Assembly: GCF_047675955.1 (NCBI RefSeq)
Contig: NC_132911.1
Location: forward strand, 19,552,565 to 19,616,564
DNA: 64,000 nucleotides
Direction: 5' to 3'
Origin: Chlorocebus sabaeus
Taxonomy: Eukaryota > Chordata > Mammalia > Primates > Cercopithecidae
Both the position numbers and the translations under genes were made by a program. The notes below the pieces were generated by a model, which was not told the origin of the DNA, searched no databases, and saw nothing but the letters and a program-made list of their open reading frames with translations. Below are positions 12,319 through 23,841 of this stretch, one piece after another (position 1 is the first letter of the stretch; each line of letters begins with the position of its first letter).

Positions 12319-12624
12319 GGTCAGATGCGGTGGCTCACGCCTGTAATCCCAGCATTTTGGGAGGCGGAGGTGGGGGGATCACAAGGTCAGGAGATCAAGA
12401 CCAACCTGGCCAATATGGTGAAACCCTGTCTCCACTAAAAATACAAAAATGAGTTGGGCGTGGTGGCACGTGCCTGTAGTCCCAGCTACTTAGGAGGCTG
12501 AGGCAGGAGAATTGCTTGAACCAGGACCCGGGAGGCAGAGGCTGCAGTGAGCCAAGATCACACCACTGCACTCCAGCCTGGGCTACAAAGCGAGACTCCA
12601 TCTCAAAAAAAAAAAAAAAAAAAA
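12319..12624 (+). repeat. Alu inserted in L1
   Basis: Full dimer with a 20-base A-tail (12605-12624). TSD GCTCTGATTG (12309-12318) and GTTCTGATTG (12625-12634). Confidence 0.95.
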
Positions 12625-12908
12625 GTTCTGATTGATTAAAAGATCTTCTCCAGCACATGGTAATGTCTGATGTACTGATATATCAATTTTTAATAATCAA
12701 ATAAGTGTAAAATTATATTTAACTGTAACAGAGAATATATGGCCTGCAAAACTTAAAGTATTGATTGCTATTAGGGATGGCATTGTTATATCTTTGCTGA
12801 ACAAATGTCTTCCTTTCCTGTGAAATGCAGGTTTATGATTTTTACATGTTTTTCTATTATTTGTCATTTTCTTAGGAATTAGTAGATCTTTTATATTTTT
12901 ATATTCTT

Positions 12909-13196
12909 CTTTTTGAGACAGAGTCTGGCTCTATCACCCAGGCTGGAGTGCGGTGGTGCAATCTCAGCTCACCGCAGCCTCTGCCTCCTGGATTCAAGCT
13001 GTTCTCCTGCCTTAGCCTCCCAAGTAGCTGGGATTATAGGCAGCCACCACTACCCACAGCTAAATTTTGTATTTTTAGTAGAGACAGTGTTTCACCATGT
13101 TGGCCAGGCTGGTTTTGAATTCCTCACCTCAAGTGATCTGCCCATCTCAGCCTCCCAAAGTGCTGAGATGACAGGTATGAGCCACTGTACTGGCCA
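12909..13196 (-). repeat. Alu inserted in L1
   Basis: Antisense Alu flanked by TTTTATATTCTT at 12897-12908 and 13201-13212 (exact 12-bp TSD). Confidence 0.93.
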
Positions 13197-13309
13197 TATC
13201 TTTTATATTCTTGATATTAGCGAATCCTTTGACTATTCAATGTGTTTAAAAAAAAAAAAAAAAAAAAAAAAAGTCTTCTCCCAGTGTGTATCTTTTCACT
13301 TTGTTGAAA

Positions 13310-13800
13310 GCAGAAGTCTGCAAACTACAACTAGCTGGTCAAATCTAACCCACGGGCTATTTCTGTATGGCCTTTAGGTAAGGATAGTTTTTAATGCTTT
13401 TTTTTTTTTTTTTTTTTTTTTTTGAGATGGAGTCTTGCTCTGTCGCCCAGGCTGGAGTGCAGTGGTGCAATCTCCACTCACTGCAAGCTCCGCCTCCCGG
13501 GTCCAAGCCATTCTCCTGCCTCAGCCTCCTGTCTAGCTGGGACTACAGGCACCCGCCACCGTGCCTGGCTAATTTTTGTATTTTTAGTAGAGATGGGGTT
13601 TCACCGTGTTAGCCAGGATGGTCTCAATCTGTTGGCCTTGTGATCTGCCCGTCTCGGCCTTCCAAAGTGCTGGGATTACAGGCATGAGCCACCGTGCCCG
13701 GCCTTTTTATGCTTTTAAACAGTTGTAAAAACAAAACCACTACAACAAAAAGATAAGACAGAGACCATGTGGCTTGCAAAGACTAAAACTGTTGCCATCA
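13310..13800. mobile_element. hAT-type DNA transposon fossil, split by an Alu
   Basis: Degenerate blocks CAGAAGTCTGCAAACTACAA, ATCTAACCCACGGGCTATTT and GACAGAGACCATGTGGCTTG, then TGCAAAGACTAAAACTGTT, match the 'caaactacggcccgcgg / gagaccgtatggcccgcaaagcc' non-autonomous hAT element. I do not assign its exact name. Confidence 0.6.
13398..13703 (-). repeat. AluY-like element nested in the hAT fossil
   Basis: T-run 13398-13423, then TTGAGATGGAGTCTTGCTC, GCAAGCTCCGCCTCCCGGG and CTTGTGATCTGCCCGTC, which are Y/Sc-type. TSD TTTTTAATGCT and TTTTTATGCT. Confidence 0.93.
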
Positions 13801-14413
13801 GATACTCTTCCTGCTTTAAATCATGTTGATGAGCATACTTCTTAATTTGGTTAAACTTTCAGTTGTTAAGTGTCTTGTTCAAGAAATCCTTTGCTCTATG
13901 AAAGGGAAGATGTTGACCTATATTTTCTACTAAAAGCTTTAAAGATTTCCTATTGGCATCTGAGTTCTTAAATCACTCTAAGTTTCATTTTGTGTATGAC
14001 ATAAGGTAGAGATGCAATTCTATGCTCCCTCACCACCATTGAATAATTATTTAATTTTAGCTCCATTTATTTGCCTTTGGTCTTTCATCCCCTTCTGTCA
14101 TATATCAGCTTTCTGTATTGGCCCTATTGCATGGCCTTCTGTCCCATCATTCAGCTTGTCTATCCCCTATCTCTGTCCCAGTATTATAGTTTGTTTCTTA
14201 AGTTTCATAATAAGTTCTGAAATCTGGTAGGATAAAGTCCCTGTTCCTTATTTGTCTTAAGCAGAAGTATCTCAAATATTCTTGGCCATGACTCCCTACT
14301 TTTATTTTCAAATCAGTTTCTCAAGGCCCATGAAAATCTCATTGGGGATTTCCACTGTAGTTGCAACCAACCTATAGTCCGTAAGCCTATCTAGAGACAC
14401 TTGGCATCTTTAT

Positions 14414-14840
14414 TGTATTAGGGTTCTCTAGAGGGACAGAACTAATAGACTATATATATATATATATATATGTAAAGGGGAGTTAATTAAGAATTAACTC
14501 ACACAATTACAAGGTCCCACAATAGGCTGTCTGCAGGTTGAGGACCAAGGAGAGCCAGTCCACGCCCCAAAACTGAAGAACTCAGAGCCCGATGTTCGCG
14601 GGCAGGAAGCATCCAGCAAGGGAGATAGATTTAGGCTGGGAGGCTAGGCCAGTCTCTCCTTTTCATATTTTTTCTGCCAGCTGATTAGATTGTGCCCACC
14701 AGATTAAGGGTGGATCTGCCTTCCCCAGCCCACTGACTCAAACGTTAATCTCTTTTGGCAACACCCTCACAGACACACCCAGGAACAATACTTTGTATCC
14801 TTCCATCCAATCAAGTTGACCCGGAGTATTAACCATCACA
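14414..14840 (-). mobile_element. Solo LTR (ERVL/MaLR-like) with perfect 5-bp TSD
   Basis: The element starts TGTATTAGGGTTCTCTAGAG and ends TATTAACCATCACA (TG...CA). It is flanked on both sides by TTTAT (14409-14413 and 14841-14845). A (TA)n run sits at about 14450-14471. The conserved end blocks are diagnostic of a common LTR group, but I do not name the subfamily. The orientation is from the known consensus. Confidence 0.8.
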
Positions 14841-14845
14841 TTTAT

Positions 14846-15886
14846 GATATTAAATAATACCATCTCTGAAGACTGAAAATCCATAACATAGATCTTCTTT
14901 AGTGATTTATTTTGGTCTTTAATATTCCTCCAGTCTTGGGTCTTCTCAAGCTGGCTCTGAAAATGGCTTTCAGGGTGGAAATCCCTTTTGCTGTTCATTC
15001 AGTTTTCTCTCCTTCCCACTCATCACAAGGGTTTAAAGCCTTTCCAGGTGGTTCAGACATCTTACTCTTGTCAATGTCATTCTGAATAATAAATATTTGA
15101 TAGGTACCTGTTTTTATAATACACTGTTATGGGTAATACCCAAAGGTCCAGTGCACAGTCCCTTCTTTTAAGGAGATTTCAGTCTAACTGCAGAAAAAAG
15201 ACATGTGAAAAAATCACTAACAATTCAAGACATTAAGTACTAAAATTTTTTTTAAAAATCAACTGAAAAGAAATGGCACATCAACTTAAAATCATCCCAT
15301 TTTTGTGCCACGAAATGAAACTTTTTGGTCTTTATAAGGCCTCTGGTGTAAATAAACTCATGCCCAAACAAACAAATAAAAAAGTGCTCAGTTTTAGCTT
15401 AGGGACAAGAAGGTCATCTCAAAATTTCAAATGTACTTCCTCAGGCTCTGCCTGGGATCACTACAGTTATAGCAACCTACCAGGACTGGTATTTCTAGTG
15501 ATGCCCCTTAATTGTTATGAAAAAGTTAGACTCTGCTCAGTGTAGTCTGTACACAAGGCTACCGAGATGTATTTTAAGTTGATTTCATCCTAAAACAGCT
15601 AGAATGTGTTCAGATGTTGGTGCTCAAAGGCACAGACTCTCAACTGTTAACATACAAAATAGCCCTGAGAAATAACTAATTCCCCAATGGTTCTGAGTAT
15701 CTAAAACTCAACTATACTTTGAAGTTGGGGCAAAAAGCCACAAAAGCTACCTTGTGGGGAAATGGAAGGGCGTTTCCTCCAGTCTAGGTCACCCTGAAAA
15801 AGCTTAGCTTATAGCCTCTTTCCTATGTCTGGTGGATACATGTGGGTTCAAGGCACTGCTTCCTCTTTTTTCTCTAAATTATTTTT
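14846..15886. other. Unclassified intergenic sequence
   Basis: No gene or repeat is recognised. The 90-codon open frame at 15273-15545 (+) has no motif. Confidence 0.5.
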
Positions 15887-16194
15887 GGCCGGGCGTGGTG
15901 GCTCATGCCTGTAATCCCAGCACTTTAGGAGGCCAAGGTGGGCGGATCACAAGGTCAGGAGATCAAGACTATCCTGGCTAATGCAGTGAAACCCCGTCTC
16001 TACTGAAAATACAAAAAATCAGCCGGGCATGGTGGTACATGCTTGTAGTCCCAGGTACTTGGGAGGCTGAGGCAGAAGAATCGCTTGAGCCTGGGAGGTG
16101 GAGATTGCAGTGAGCCAAGATCGTGCCACTGCACTCCTGCCTGGGTGACAGACCGAGAGTAAGTCTCAAAAAAAAAAAAAAAAAAAAAAAAAAA
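15887..16194 (+). repeat. AluY/Sc-like element
   Basis: Starts GGCCGGGCGTGGTGGCTCAT, has GGATCACAAGGTCAGGAGAT, and ends in 27 A (16168-16194). Confidence 0.95.
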
Positions 16195-17167
16195 GGGAAA
16201 GAAAAGAAAATCATTTTTCACTTTTTTCTTTCTTTTCAAGACAAGTGGCAGCATGATTCATGCAACTGCTTCCTCCTCCCTCATTGTCTTAGAAAAGGAT
16301 TTCTACCGAAGAAAAAATAATGATTTAGTGGCAAATCAGAATTTGCTTGCCAACTTGCAAAATTCCCCCTTCTCCTTTTTATTCTGTGTTTTTCTTCTAA
16401 AACAGGAAGAGTTGGGTAGAATCTATGTAAGTATCTAGGTTCTGGTTTATGTCCACCCTCAGTAACCTTCATTTCTTGGTACTTAAAGAAGAGAGTTTCA
16501 TCCAGTGGTACATTTATCAGTGGCAGACTTAATTAAGATGTGGATATTCTGGCATTCATAAAATATTTTTGCTTTCTAATTGCTGAAAGTGAATAATTAT
16601 TGGAAGTAAGACTACAAAAGAAAGAAATACATATTTAAAAAAGAGAAATGCTACAGTTCAGAGATGTTACTCTATAATTAAGGGGAAGACACTTAAACTC
16701 AGTGAGCCTCAGTCTCCTTATATGTTAAACAAGAATAAAGAGTCTATGTTTTACTTACCTCAGTGGCTTGTTTTGAGAGTGAAATGAGATAAAGCAATGT
16801 TCTGTATGGTGGCTTAATTATAAGATTTCCTTGAGTTGCCTGTTTAAAAAAATGTAAATTTTCTAGATTTCTATGCTTTTCAGAGAATTGGGTAATTCTT
16901 CTCACAGGTAAGTTTGGGGAATGTGAAATAACAGGAGATCACAGAAATGCAAGATGCTCACTTTTCTGATAGTATCTTACAAGTACACACAAATTTTCTT
17001 GTAAAATTATTTTTCATATTTGTCCTTTGTCAGGGTAGAGACTGTTTTGCTGCTATCATTGTTTTTTGAGACCTTGGTTCTGATCTCAATTCTCCTAACT
17101 AGTTGGTAATTGGGTGACTCATTTCTCAGAGCCCACTTATTTGCAGAGTAATTGGAAGCCTTCCAAT
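16195..17167. other. Intergenic sequence with a MIR remnant
   Basis: A degraded MIR is visible at about 16680-16800 (CTCAGTGAGCCTCAGTCTCC, then GAGAGTGAAATGAGATAAAG). The rest is unassigned. Confidence 0.55.
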
Positions 17168-17306
17168 TTTTTTTTTTAAATGTTTTTTTGAAATGAGGTC
17201 TCACTGTGTTCCCAGCCTGGTCTTGAAGTCCTGGGCTCAAGCAATCTTCCCGCCTCAGACTCCCGAGCAACTGAGATTACAGGCGCAAACCAACTTACCT
17301 GGTCGG
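17168..17306 (-). repeat. Alu left-arm monomer (old)
   Basis: GAAATGAGGTCTCACTGTG and GGGCTCAAGCAATCTTCCCG, then TGAGATTACAGGCGCAAACC. Left arm only, diverged. Confidence 0.8.
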
Positions 17307-17699
17307 CTTCCATTTCTGATGTTCTCTTTCTTCCCTTGACAATTTCCCTTCCAATTTTCCATCTGTAAATGGCTAATACGGTGAAGTATTTGATCATTTC
17401 AGAATTTAACACATTTATATTTAATAAGGAATCATAGTCCATGCCCCTATCATTTGAAAACTTATGATTTTTATAACTCTACACCAGTATCATAGCAAAA
17501 GCAAAGGAGTTAAAAACATTCAACAATGTAATTGGCTGATAGAGATTTGTGGATAATTACACCTGAGCTCACAAAAGGTCACTTAACAATTAAAAATGAG
17601 AGATAAGAGCGACATGTGCTGTAAAGACAGATAATAAGGCGACTTTCTTATCAATATTAACGATAAAAGGTTTATTTTTAAATTTAAAAAAGTCAAACA

Positions 17700-17930
17700 T
17701 GTATTTTAAAACCTAATGGTATTTATATATTAAATGTAATATGTAACATATTACATAGTATATAATATGTAACACATTACATACTATATGTTACATATAT
17801 AATATGTTACATATTATATAGTATGTAGCCTATTACATAAGTAACATTTTACATATTACATAAGTAACATATTACATAATATATATCTTAGCTAGTATTA
17901 CATGTATACATCTTATATATTTCTTTAAAG
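17700..17930. repeat. AT-rich tract with overlapping inverted repeats
   Basis: Dense alternation of ATATGTAACATATTACATA-type words and their complements. The arm at 17743-17773 pairs with 17806-17836 at 26 of 31 positions around a 32-nt loop. Confidence 0.85.
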
Positions 17931-18317
17931 TTCGAGATTAAGCAATGAAAAGCAAATATTTCTTCCCTATTAAAATCCCAGTCATTCCTCCTTCAGACAC
18001 CAACTTAGCAAATTCTGCATGTCATTTTCCAGAAGTATCTTATGCACAGACGTGCACACACAGAGACAAACACAGCCACACACCCCCACAGACACAGCCC
18101 ACGAACATGGCTTTACAACTTAGTTTTCTCTGCTAATATACCTACGAACTCAATCCAATCCATTTCAGCTCATATAAATTGGCTACATTCCATTTCACAT
18201 CCAAAGAGTGTTCAATCAATTGCCCAATTATTTACTTTACCATTTCTCATGTTGATGGACATTTGAAGGCTTTCAGGTTGTTTGCTCTTAACTAATTACT
18301 AAATAATACTCCAGTGA

Positions 18318-18439
18318 CACAAGTATACATATGTAGCAAACCTGCACGTTGTGCACATGTACCCTACAACTTGAAGTTTAATAATAATAAATAAATTTAA
18401 AAAAATAAAAATAAAAAAAATAAAACAGGAAAAAAAAAA
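18318..18439 (+). mobile_element. Extremely 5'-truncated young L1 (L1PA-type 3' end)
   Basis: GTATACATATGTAGCAAACC, TGCACGTTGTGCACATGTAC and CCTACAACTTGAAGTTTAAT are the last bases of the L1PA 3' UTR, followed by an A-rich tail. Exact 13-bp TSD AATACTCCAGTGA at 18305-18317 and 18440-18452. Confidence 0.93.
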
Positions 18440-18920
18440 AATACTCCAGTGAATATCTTTGCACATCCCTCTTTGCATATTTCATGCGGGTGTACCTGTA
18501 GGATATAGTCCTGAGCATGGAATAACTCCATATGTGCATTTAGGATTTTGAAAGTTATTGGCAAACTGTTCTGCCTTTTATTTGTAGCAGTGTAAGGGTA
18601 TACTACTTCTGTACATTCATAAAAGCTTTAATAACCTTTTGACCTTTGACATTTTGATAAAAATGGACACTTGTTTTCATTTGTTTCTAATAATAAGACT
18701 AACTTTGAAAACCTCAGATATTTACTTTCTTGTTTTCTGGAGTTCTTGACATTTTTTTGTATTTTATTGGATCCCATTTGATTTTCTATTGCTTTTTCTA
18801 TTTGATTTGATTCTTATTTATTCATAGACTCTTTATATTATAAAAATTAACCCTTTGTTGGATCATATGTCTCATAATACTATTGCTAATTATTTTCGTC
18901 TTTTAGCTTTGTTGTAGTAT

Positions 18921-19283
18921 TGATAGGGTTTAACTGTGTCCCCACCCAAATCTCATCTTGAATTTTAGCTCCCATAATTCCCACACACTGTGGGAGGGAC
19001 CCAGTGGGAGTTAATTGAATCATGGGGGCGGTTTCACCCATACTGTTCTCGTGGTAGTGAATAAGTCTCACAAGATCTGATGGTTTTGTAAGGCGAAACC
19101 TCTTTCACTTGGTTCTCATTTTCTCTCTTGCCCCTGCCATGTAAGAAGTGCCTTTCACCTTCCACCATGACTGTGAGGTCTTCCCAGCTACATGGAACTG
19201 TGAGTACATTAAACCTCTTTTTCTTTATAAATTACCCTGTCTCGGGTATGTCTTTATCAGCAGCCTGAAAATGGACTAATACA
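18921..19283 (+). mobile_element. THE1 solo LTR
   Basis: TGATAGGGTTTAACTGTGTC, CCCACCCAAATCTCATCTTG, GTGGGAGGGACCCAGTGGGA, TACTGTTCTCGTGGTAGTGA, and the end AAAATGGACTAATACA. About 363 bp, the usual THE1 LTR length. No internal region. Confidence 0.92.
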
Positions 19284-19736
19284 GGTTGTTTTTGTGAAGC
19301 ACAAATTTTTATTCTATAAAATTTAAAACAAAAAAGTTTAGAAGAAGCTAGTATACCTACTAAAAACAGTTCTGACATTTTTACTGGGATGATACTAAAT
19401 TATAGATTATTTTAAGGAGATCTGATCTCTTTACAATATCAAGTTTTTCTTTGCAAATTATATCTTTCAATTTATTCAAATCTTCCTTGGGTAGCTGGAG
19501 AGGAGAGAAAAGAATATGCAAAGAAAGTAGAATGATAAGATCAAAGAGCTGTGAAAGAAACGCTCTGGGAACTCTGGACAGATCTATTTTTTTGGAGTCA
19601 AAGAAAGAGTAGACAACAGTGGGATGAGGCTTCTGGGAGGAGTCAGGTTAATGAAGACTTTTGAATGCCAAGCTAAAGAACATGGATCTCATTCAAGCAG
19701 GTGAAAGGCTTCCTTCAGGAAGTATCTTAAGAGCTG

Positions 19737-19938
19737 CAGTTTGGTTCTCAACCAGGAGCAATTTCATCCCTGAAGGCATAGCAACTTCTGGAGACATTTT
19801 GGTCACCAGAGGGGGAGGCGTTCCTGGTATTTGGTGGACACTGGCCAGGGGTGCTGCTAAACACCCTGCGAGGCACAGGGAAGTCCCCACAACAAAGAAT
19901 TATCCAGCCCCAAATGTCCATAGCATGGAGGTGCATAG
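19737..19938 (+). mobile_element. MER20: MER20 hAT-Charlie DNA transposon
   Basis: Starts CAGTTTGGTTCTCAACCAGG and continues TCTGGAGACATTTTGGTCAC, GGGGTGCTGCTAAACACCCT, CCCCACAACAAAGAATTATC, CAGCCCCAAATGTCCATAG. Length is close to the 219-bp consensus. The terminal inverted repeat is degraded at the right end. Confidence 0.85.
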
Positions 19939-19945
19939 TCCCTCT

Positions 19946-21433
19946 ACTAGAGAGAGTGAAGGGCAAAGAGACTACCATCAAGGAAACAATTTAAGCGGCC
20001 AGTGCAGGTCCTGTGGGCTCTGACCATGCCCCCACGTCGGTCATTCCAGTCAGCATCTCCCCTCCCAGCATCTGTGGCGCAAAAGCAGAAAAGAGCCAGT
20101 GAAGCCCGGGAGGTCCTGAGTTGGCTCCCAAACTCACTTCCTGCAAAGGAATTCTTCCTTAGTGGTTTATAGACTTCCTGTTTATTCACATCAAACAAAC
20201 ACACAGGAAAACCTCAGTACTTCCATTCAGAACATGTTTTGAGGAATTCAGGCTGCGCAGCTTTCTCCAAAAATGAAAGCTTCTTTGTGTAAATGCTCAG
20301 AATTCATAAGCAATTAAATGAGGGATGGCGGGAACGAGGGAGGGTGGGAACAGGAGAGAAACCACATGGGGCTGACTTTAGAATGGCCATAATTCAAGTG
20401 AACATGGGTGGTTTTTCTGCTCGTGAGAGAAATAAACAGCATTGCCTCCCAAAGAGTCACATCCCTGAAAGCGTTGTATCTCCCTGCTCCTCAAAGCCGT
20501 CATGGCTCCTGGGCCTCTAATGCAACACTCGGCATCATGCATACAAATGGTAGGCACTCAATAAATGAAGTGAGTGACTACATAGTAAAGGAAAAATAAA
20601 TATGTCACTATTTTATTATAGAGAAAGTAATTTAACAATATGAGTTGATTACAACTAACATTTACTTTTACACTTAATATGGGCAAACCCACTGAGCAGA
20701 TTCTCTCATTGACTCCTCCCAAGAGTGAGAAATGAGTCAATCAATGTTGCTTGTTGTTTTGATTAACTCATTGTTAAATTACTTTAAAATTGTCAGTGAA
20801 ATAGGTGTCATCATTATACATACTGAAGCTGCAACACCTGTTATTAGTTGACAATTTCCACCCTCTGTCTTATTTGATCCCGGCTTTGAAAGATAAGCAT
20901 ATAAGACCCCGTTTTGTAGCCATGAGAGTAGAGGCTCACAGAATGAGACCTGCCTGAGGCCATATGTCGCTGTGCTGGGCCTAGAGCCCAGTGTTCCCTG
21001 TAAAATGCCATGATCTGCGTCAGTTATCAATTTATTGCCTCTCAGCTCCAAATTCACCCTTCATTGTTCTGGGTCAATGGAACTGGCCCTGTGTTTCTCC
21101 TTTGCTAGCTTGCACAACGTGGACCCTTGTTAGCAGAGGATGTTGGAAGGACACTGCCACCAGAAGGGGTCACTTGAAAACACATGCGCTTGAGGGCTGT
21201 GGGCAAGGCCACTTGAGGCCCAGATGAGACAAAAGACCACACAGAATGGGGCAATGTCTCTCTTCCTGCCCAGCATCCCAGACCTTCAGAAAACCAGAAA
21301 ACAGAATCAGCAGGGGCACCCCATAGGATGAAGGGTTAGAGAGGCCATTTTCAGGCAGTGGCAAAGGCAAGGGCCTCTTGGAAACGTGGCTGTCGGACGC
21401 AGACCTCCAGGAGAAGATGGCCTCAAGAGAATA
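19946..21433. other. Unclassified intergenic sequence
   Basis: No gene is recognised. A faint MIR/L2-type end (TGGTAGGCACTCAATAAATG) is seen at about 20548. Open frames of 60-92 codons overlap on both strands. Confidence 0.5.
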
Positions 21434-21569
21434 GTAGCCAGGGGTGGTGATGCATGCCCAGCTACTAGAGAAGCTGAGATGGGAAGACTGCTTGAGCCCA
21501 GGACTTTGAGGCTGCAGTAAGCTATGATCCTCACACCACTGCGCTCCAGCCTGGGTGACAGAGAGAAAA
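21434..21569 (+). repeat. Alu right-arm monomer (FRAM-like)
   Basis: GCCAGGGGTGGTGATGCATG, AGACTGCTTGAGCCCAGGAC, GCTCCAGCCTGGGTGACAGA. No left arm. Confidence 0.8.
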
Positions 21570-21590
21570 CATGAGTCTTACTGGAGCTAA

Positions 21591-21875
21591 TTTATTTATT
21601 TATCTGAGACGGAGTCTCACTCTGTCACTCAGGATGGAATACAGTGGCATGATCTCTGCTCACTGCAACTGCCGCCTCCCGGGTTCAAGAGATTCTCCTG
21701 CCTTAGCCTCTTGAGTAACTGGGACTACAGTGCGCACCACCATGCCCAGCTAATTTTTGTGGGGTTTTTTTCCAGAGATGGGGTTTCACCATGTTGGCCA
21801 GACTAGTCTTGAACTTCTGGCCTCAACTGATCCTCCCGCCTCAACTTCCCAAAGAGCTGGGATTACAGGAGTGAG
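21591..21875 (-). repeat. Alu lacking its first bases
   Basis: Antisense Alu from TTATTTATCTGAGACGGAGT to CTGGGATTACAGGAGTGAG, then it stops. The usual GCCACCGCGCCCGGCC end is missing. Confidence 0.92.
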
Positions 21876-21988
21876 TTTAAAAGGGTTTTTGATTCCATGA
21901 CCACATCTGAGATGATTGGAACTCATGGAATAAAATAAGAATTATTGAGTCTATGTCAATATAAATAAACAAATAATTAAATAAATGA

Positions 21989-22291
21989 AGGGAGATTGGA
22001 CACTGTGGCTCATGTCTATAATCTCAGCAATTTGGGAGGTTGAGGCAGGCAGATCACCTGAGGTCAGGAGTTCAAGACCAGCTGGGCCAACATGGTGAAA
22101 CCCCATTTCTACTAAAAATGCAAAAATTAGCCGGGCGTGGTGGCACTCGCCTGTAATCTCAGCTACTTAGGAGGCTGAGGCAGGAAAATTGCTTGAACCC
22201 AGGAGGTGGAGATCAGTAGTAGTGAGTGGAGATCGTACCACTGCACTCCAGCCTGGGTGACAGAGAGAGAGAGACTAGGTCTCAAAAAATA
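21989..22291 (+). repeat. Alu with 10-bp TSD
   Basis: Sense Alu ending in CTCAAAAAATA. AAATAAATGA occurs at 21979-21988 and 22292-22301. Confidence 0.93.
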
Positions 22292-22439
22292 AAATAAATG
22301 ACGGAAAAGAAAAGGCTTTTTCTTGGGGTAGAATTCCAATGAGTAAATACAAAAGGGCTAATAAAATAGAACATCACCTTTAAGGAAACAAAATAGCGAT
22401 TATTTTTGCAGGCAAGAATCATCAATGTAAGCTAAACTT

Positions 22440-23045
22440 AATTGACAAAGATATGATGAGAACATGGTCTTCGCATGTTCTTAAAGGATCTAGTTATTAA
22501 GCACCAAAGGGAAAATATTTACTATGGAGAAACTTGGTAGACACAACCTTAATAAGGGGAAGTGACTGTCACCTGTAAAGGGACAAATCGTGTGTCTCAT
22601 ATGATGCCCTGACGAGGACAAAATACTTCTTCTGTGCTATTCTTACCCCAAATAGAAAGCCTGAACACAAATCATGAGGAAACATCAGACAACCCCAAAC
22701 TGAGGAACACTGGGCAACTTAACTGATCAGTACTTTTGAAAGGTATCAGGATCATGGAAGCCGAAAAGATTGAGGAACTGTTTCAGACTAAAGAAAACCA
22801 AGGAGAAATGACAAAAAAGTATAATACATGATTATGGATTGGATCCTAAACCCAAAAAAGGGACATTAGTAGATTCTATAACTGTTATTTATACCAGTGT
22901 TAATTTCATTGTGATCATTGTACTGTGGTTATATAAAACGTTAACATTTGGGGAGTTGGTAAAAGTACGCTAGAATTCTTTGTGATATTTTTGCAATTTT
23001 TATGGAAGTCTGACATTATTTCAAAATGAAAAGCTTGAAAAAGTT
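22440..23045 (+). mobile_element. Old L1M-type 3' end
   Basis: AGATTGAGGAACTGTTTCAG, CATGATTATGGATTGGATCC, TGATCATTGTACTGTGGTTA, ATTATTTCAAAATGAAAAGC: a dispersed old LINE-1 3' terminal sequence ending in a short A-rich tail. Subfamily not assigned. Confidence 0.6.
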
Positions 23046-23481
23046 AAAAAAAAATTAACATCCCCCCCACACACACATACAAGTACTCTTGAGATTTCCA
23101 GGGTTCCGGAAATAACTGGGAGTTGGGTGGAAGAAGGTGAGAAGGTCTTCAGTGATGTGTGGGAGAATGAAGAGGTGCCAAAGGGAGAAGCTAGTATCTA
23201 TTATCATTGGGTACTAAGTTAAATACGGTATTTTTCATTCACATCTCCTTTATGTGGCTACTTTGAGGTTAAGTAGAATGGTGAATGTAAAACTCTTAGA
23301 GCAGTCCTTGGCCCACAGTACGTGCCTAATAAATTCTAGCCACTGTTTTGTCATCTCCATGGTTGTCATCCTGGTTGTTATAAGCTCTGAAGCTTAGGGG
23401 TACTCTGATGACACACATATTCCACTGGGAAATGTTCACATCTGCACTTACTTCCCCTTAGGTACAGACTCAGTTTGACTC

Positions 23482-23836
23482 TGATATGGTTTGGCTGTGT
23501 CCTCACCCAAATCTCACCTTGAATTGTAGCTCCCATAATTCCCTCATGTTGTAGGAGGGACCCAGTGGGAGATAAATGACTCATGGGGGCAGTTTCCCCC
23601 ATACTGTTCTTCTGGTAGTGAATGAGTCTCATGAGATCTGATGGTTTTATAAGAGGAAATCCCTTTAGCTTGACTCTCACTCTTCTCTGCTGCCATATGA
23701 GACATGCCTTTCACCTTCTGCCATGATGGTGAGGCCTCCCCAGGCATCTGAAACTGAGTCCATGAAACCTCTTTCTTTTGTGTATTGCCCACTCTTGGGT
23801 GTGTCTTTATCAGCAGCACAAAAATGGACTAATGCA
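23482..23836 (+). mobile_element. THE1/MSTA solo LTR
   Basis: TGATATGGTTTGGCTGTGTC to AAATGGACTAATGCA, 355 bp. Flanks GACTC (23477-23481) and GACTT (23837-23841) are a 4-of-5 TSD. Confidence 0.92.
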
Positions 23837-23841
23837 GACTT

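Larger units (their letters stand above)
11400..14350 (-). mobile_element. Antisense L1M LINE-1, split by four later insertions
   Basis: L1 segments run 3' to 5' on the plus strand: 11400-11545, 12085-12308 (GCTGTATACCTAGGAGTGGA and GTTCTCCAAAGTGGTTGAAC), 12635-12908, 13200-13310 and 13800-14350 (TTCAAGAAATCCTTTGCTC, AGATGCAATTCTATGCTCCC). The gaps hold an MLT1 LTR, two Alus, and a hAT fossil with a nested Alu. No intact ORF2 frame survives. Confidence 0.75.
18150..19495 (-). mobile_element. Antisense old L1 fragment carrying two later insertions
   Basis: Antisense L1 blocks: GTTGATGGACATTTGAAGGC, CAAACTGTTCTGCCTTTTAT, CCCTTTGTTGGATCATATG. It is interrupted by a small L1PA 3' end (18318-18439) and a THE1 LTR (18921-19283). 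Confidence 0.7.

Noticed and set aside
18040..18095. CA-rich stretch as a microsatellite
   Set aside because: The CACA words are interspersed with other bases; too irregular to call a (CA)n repeat.
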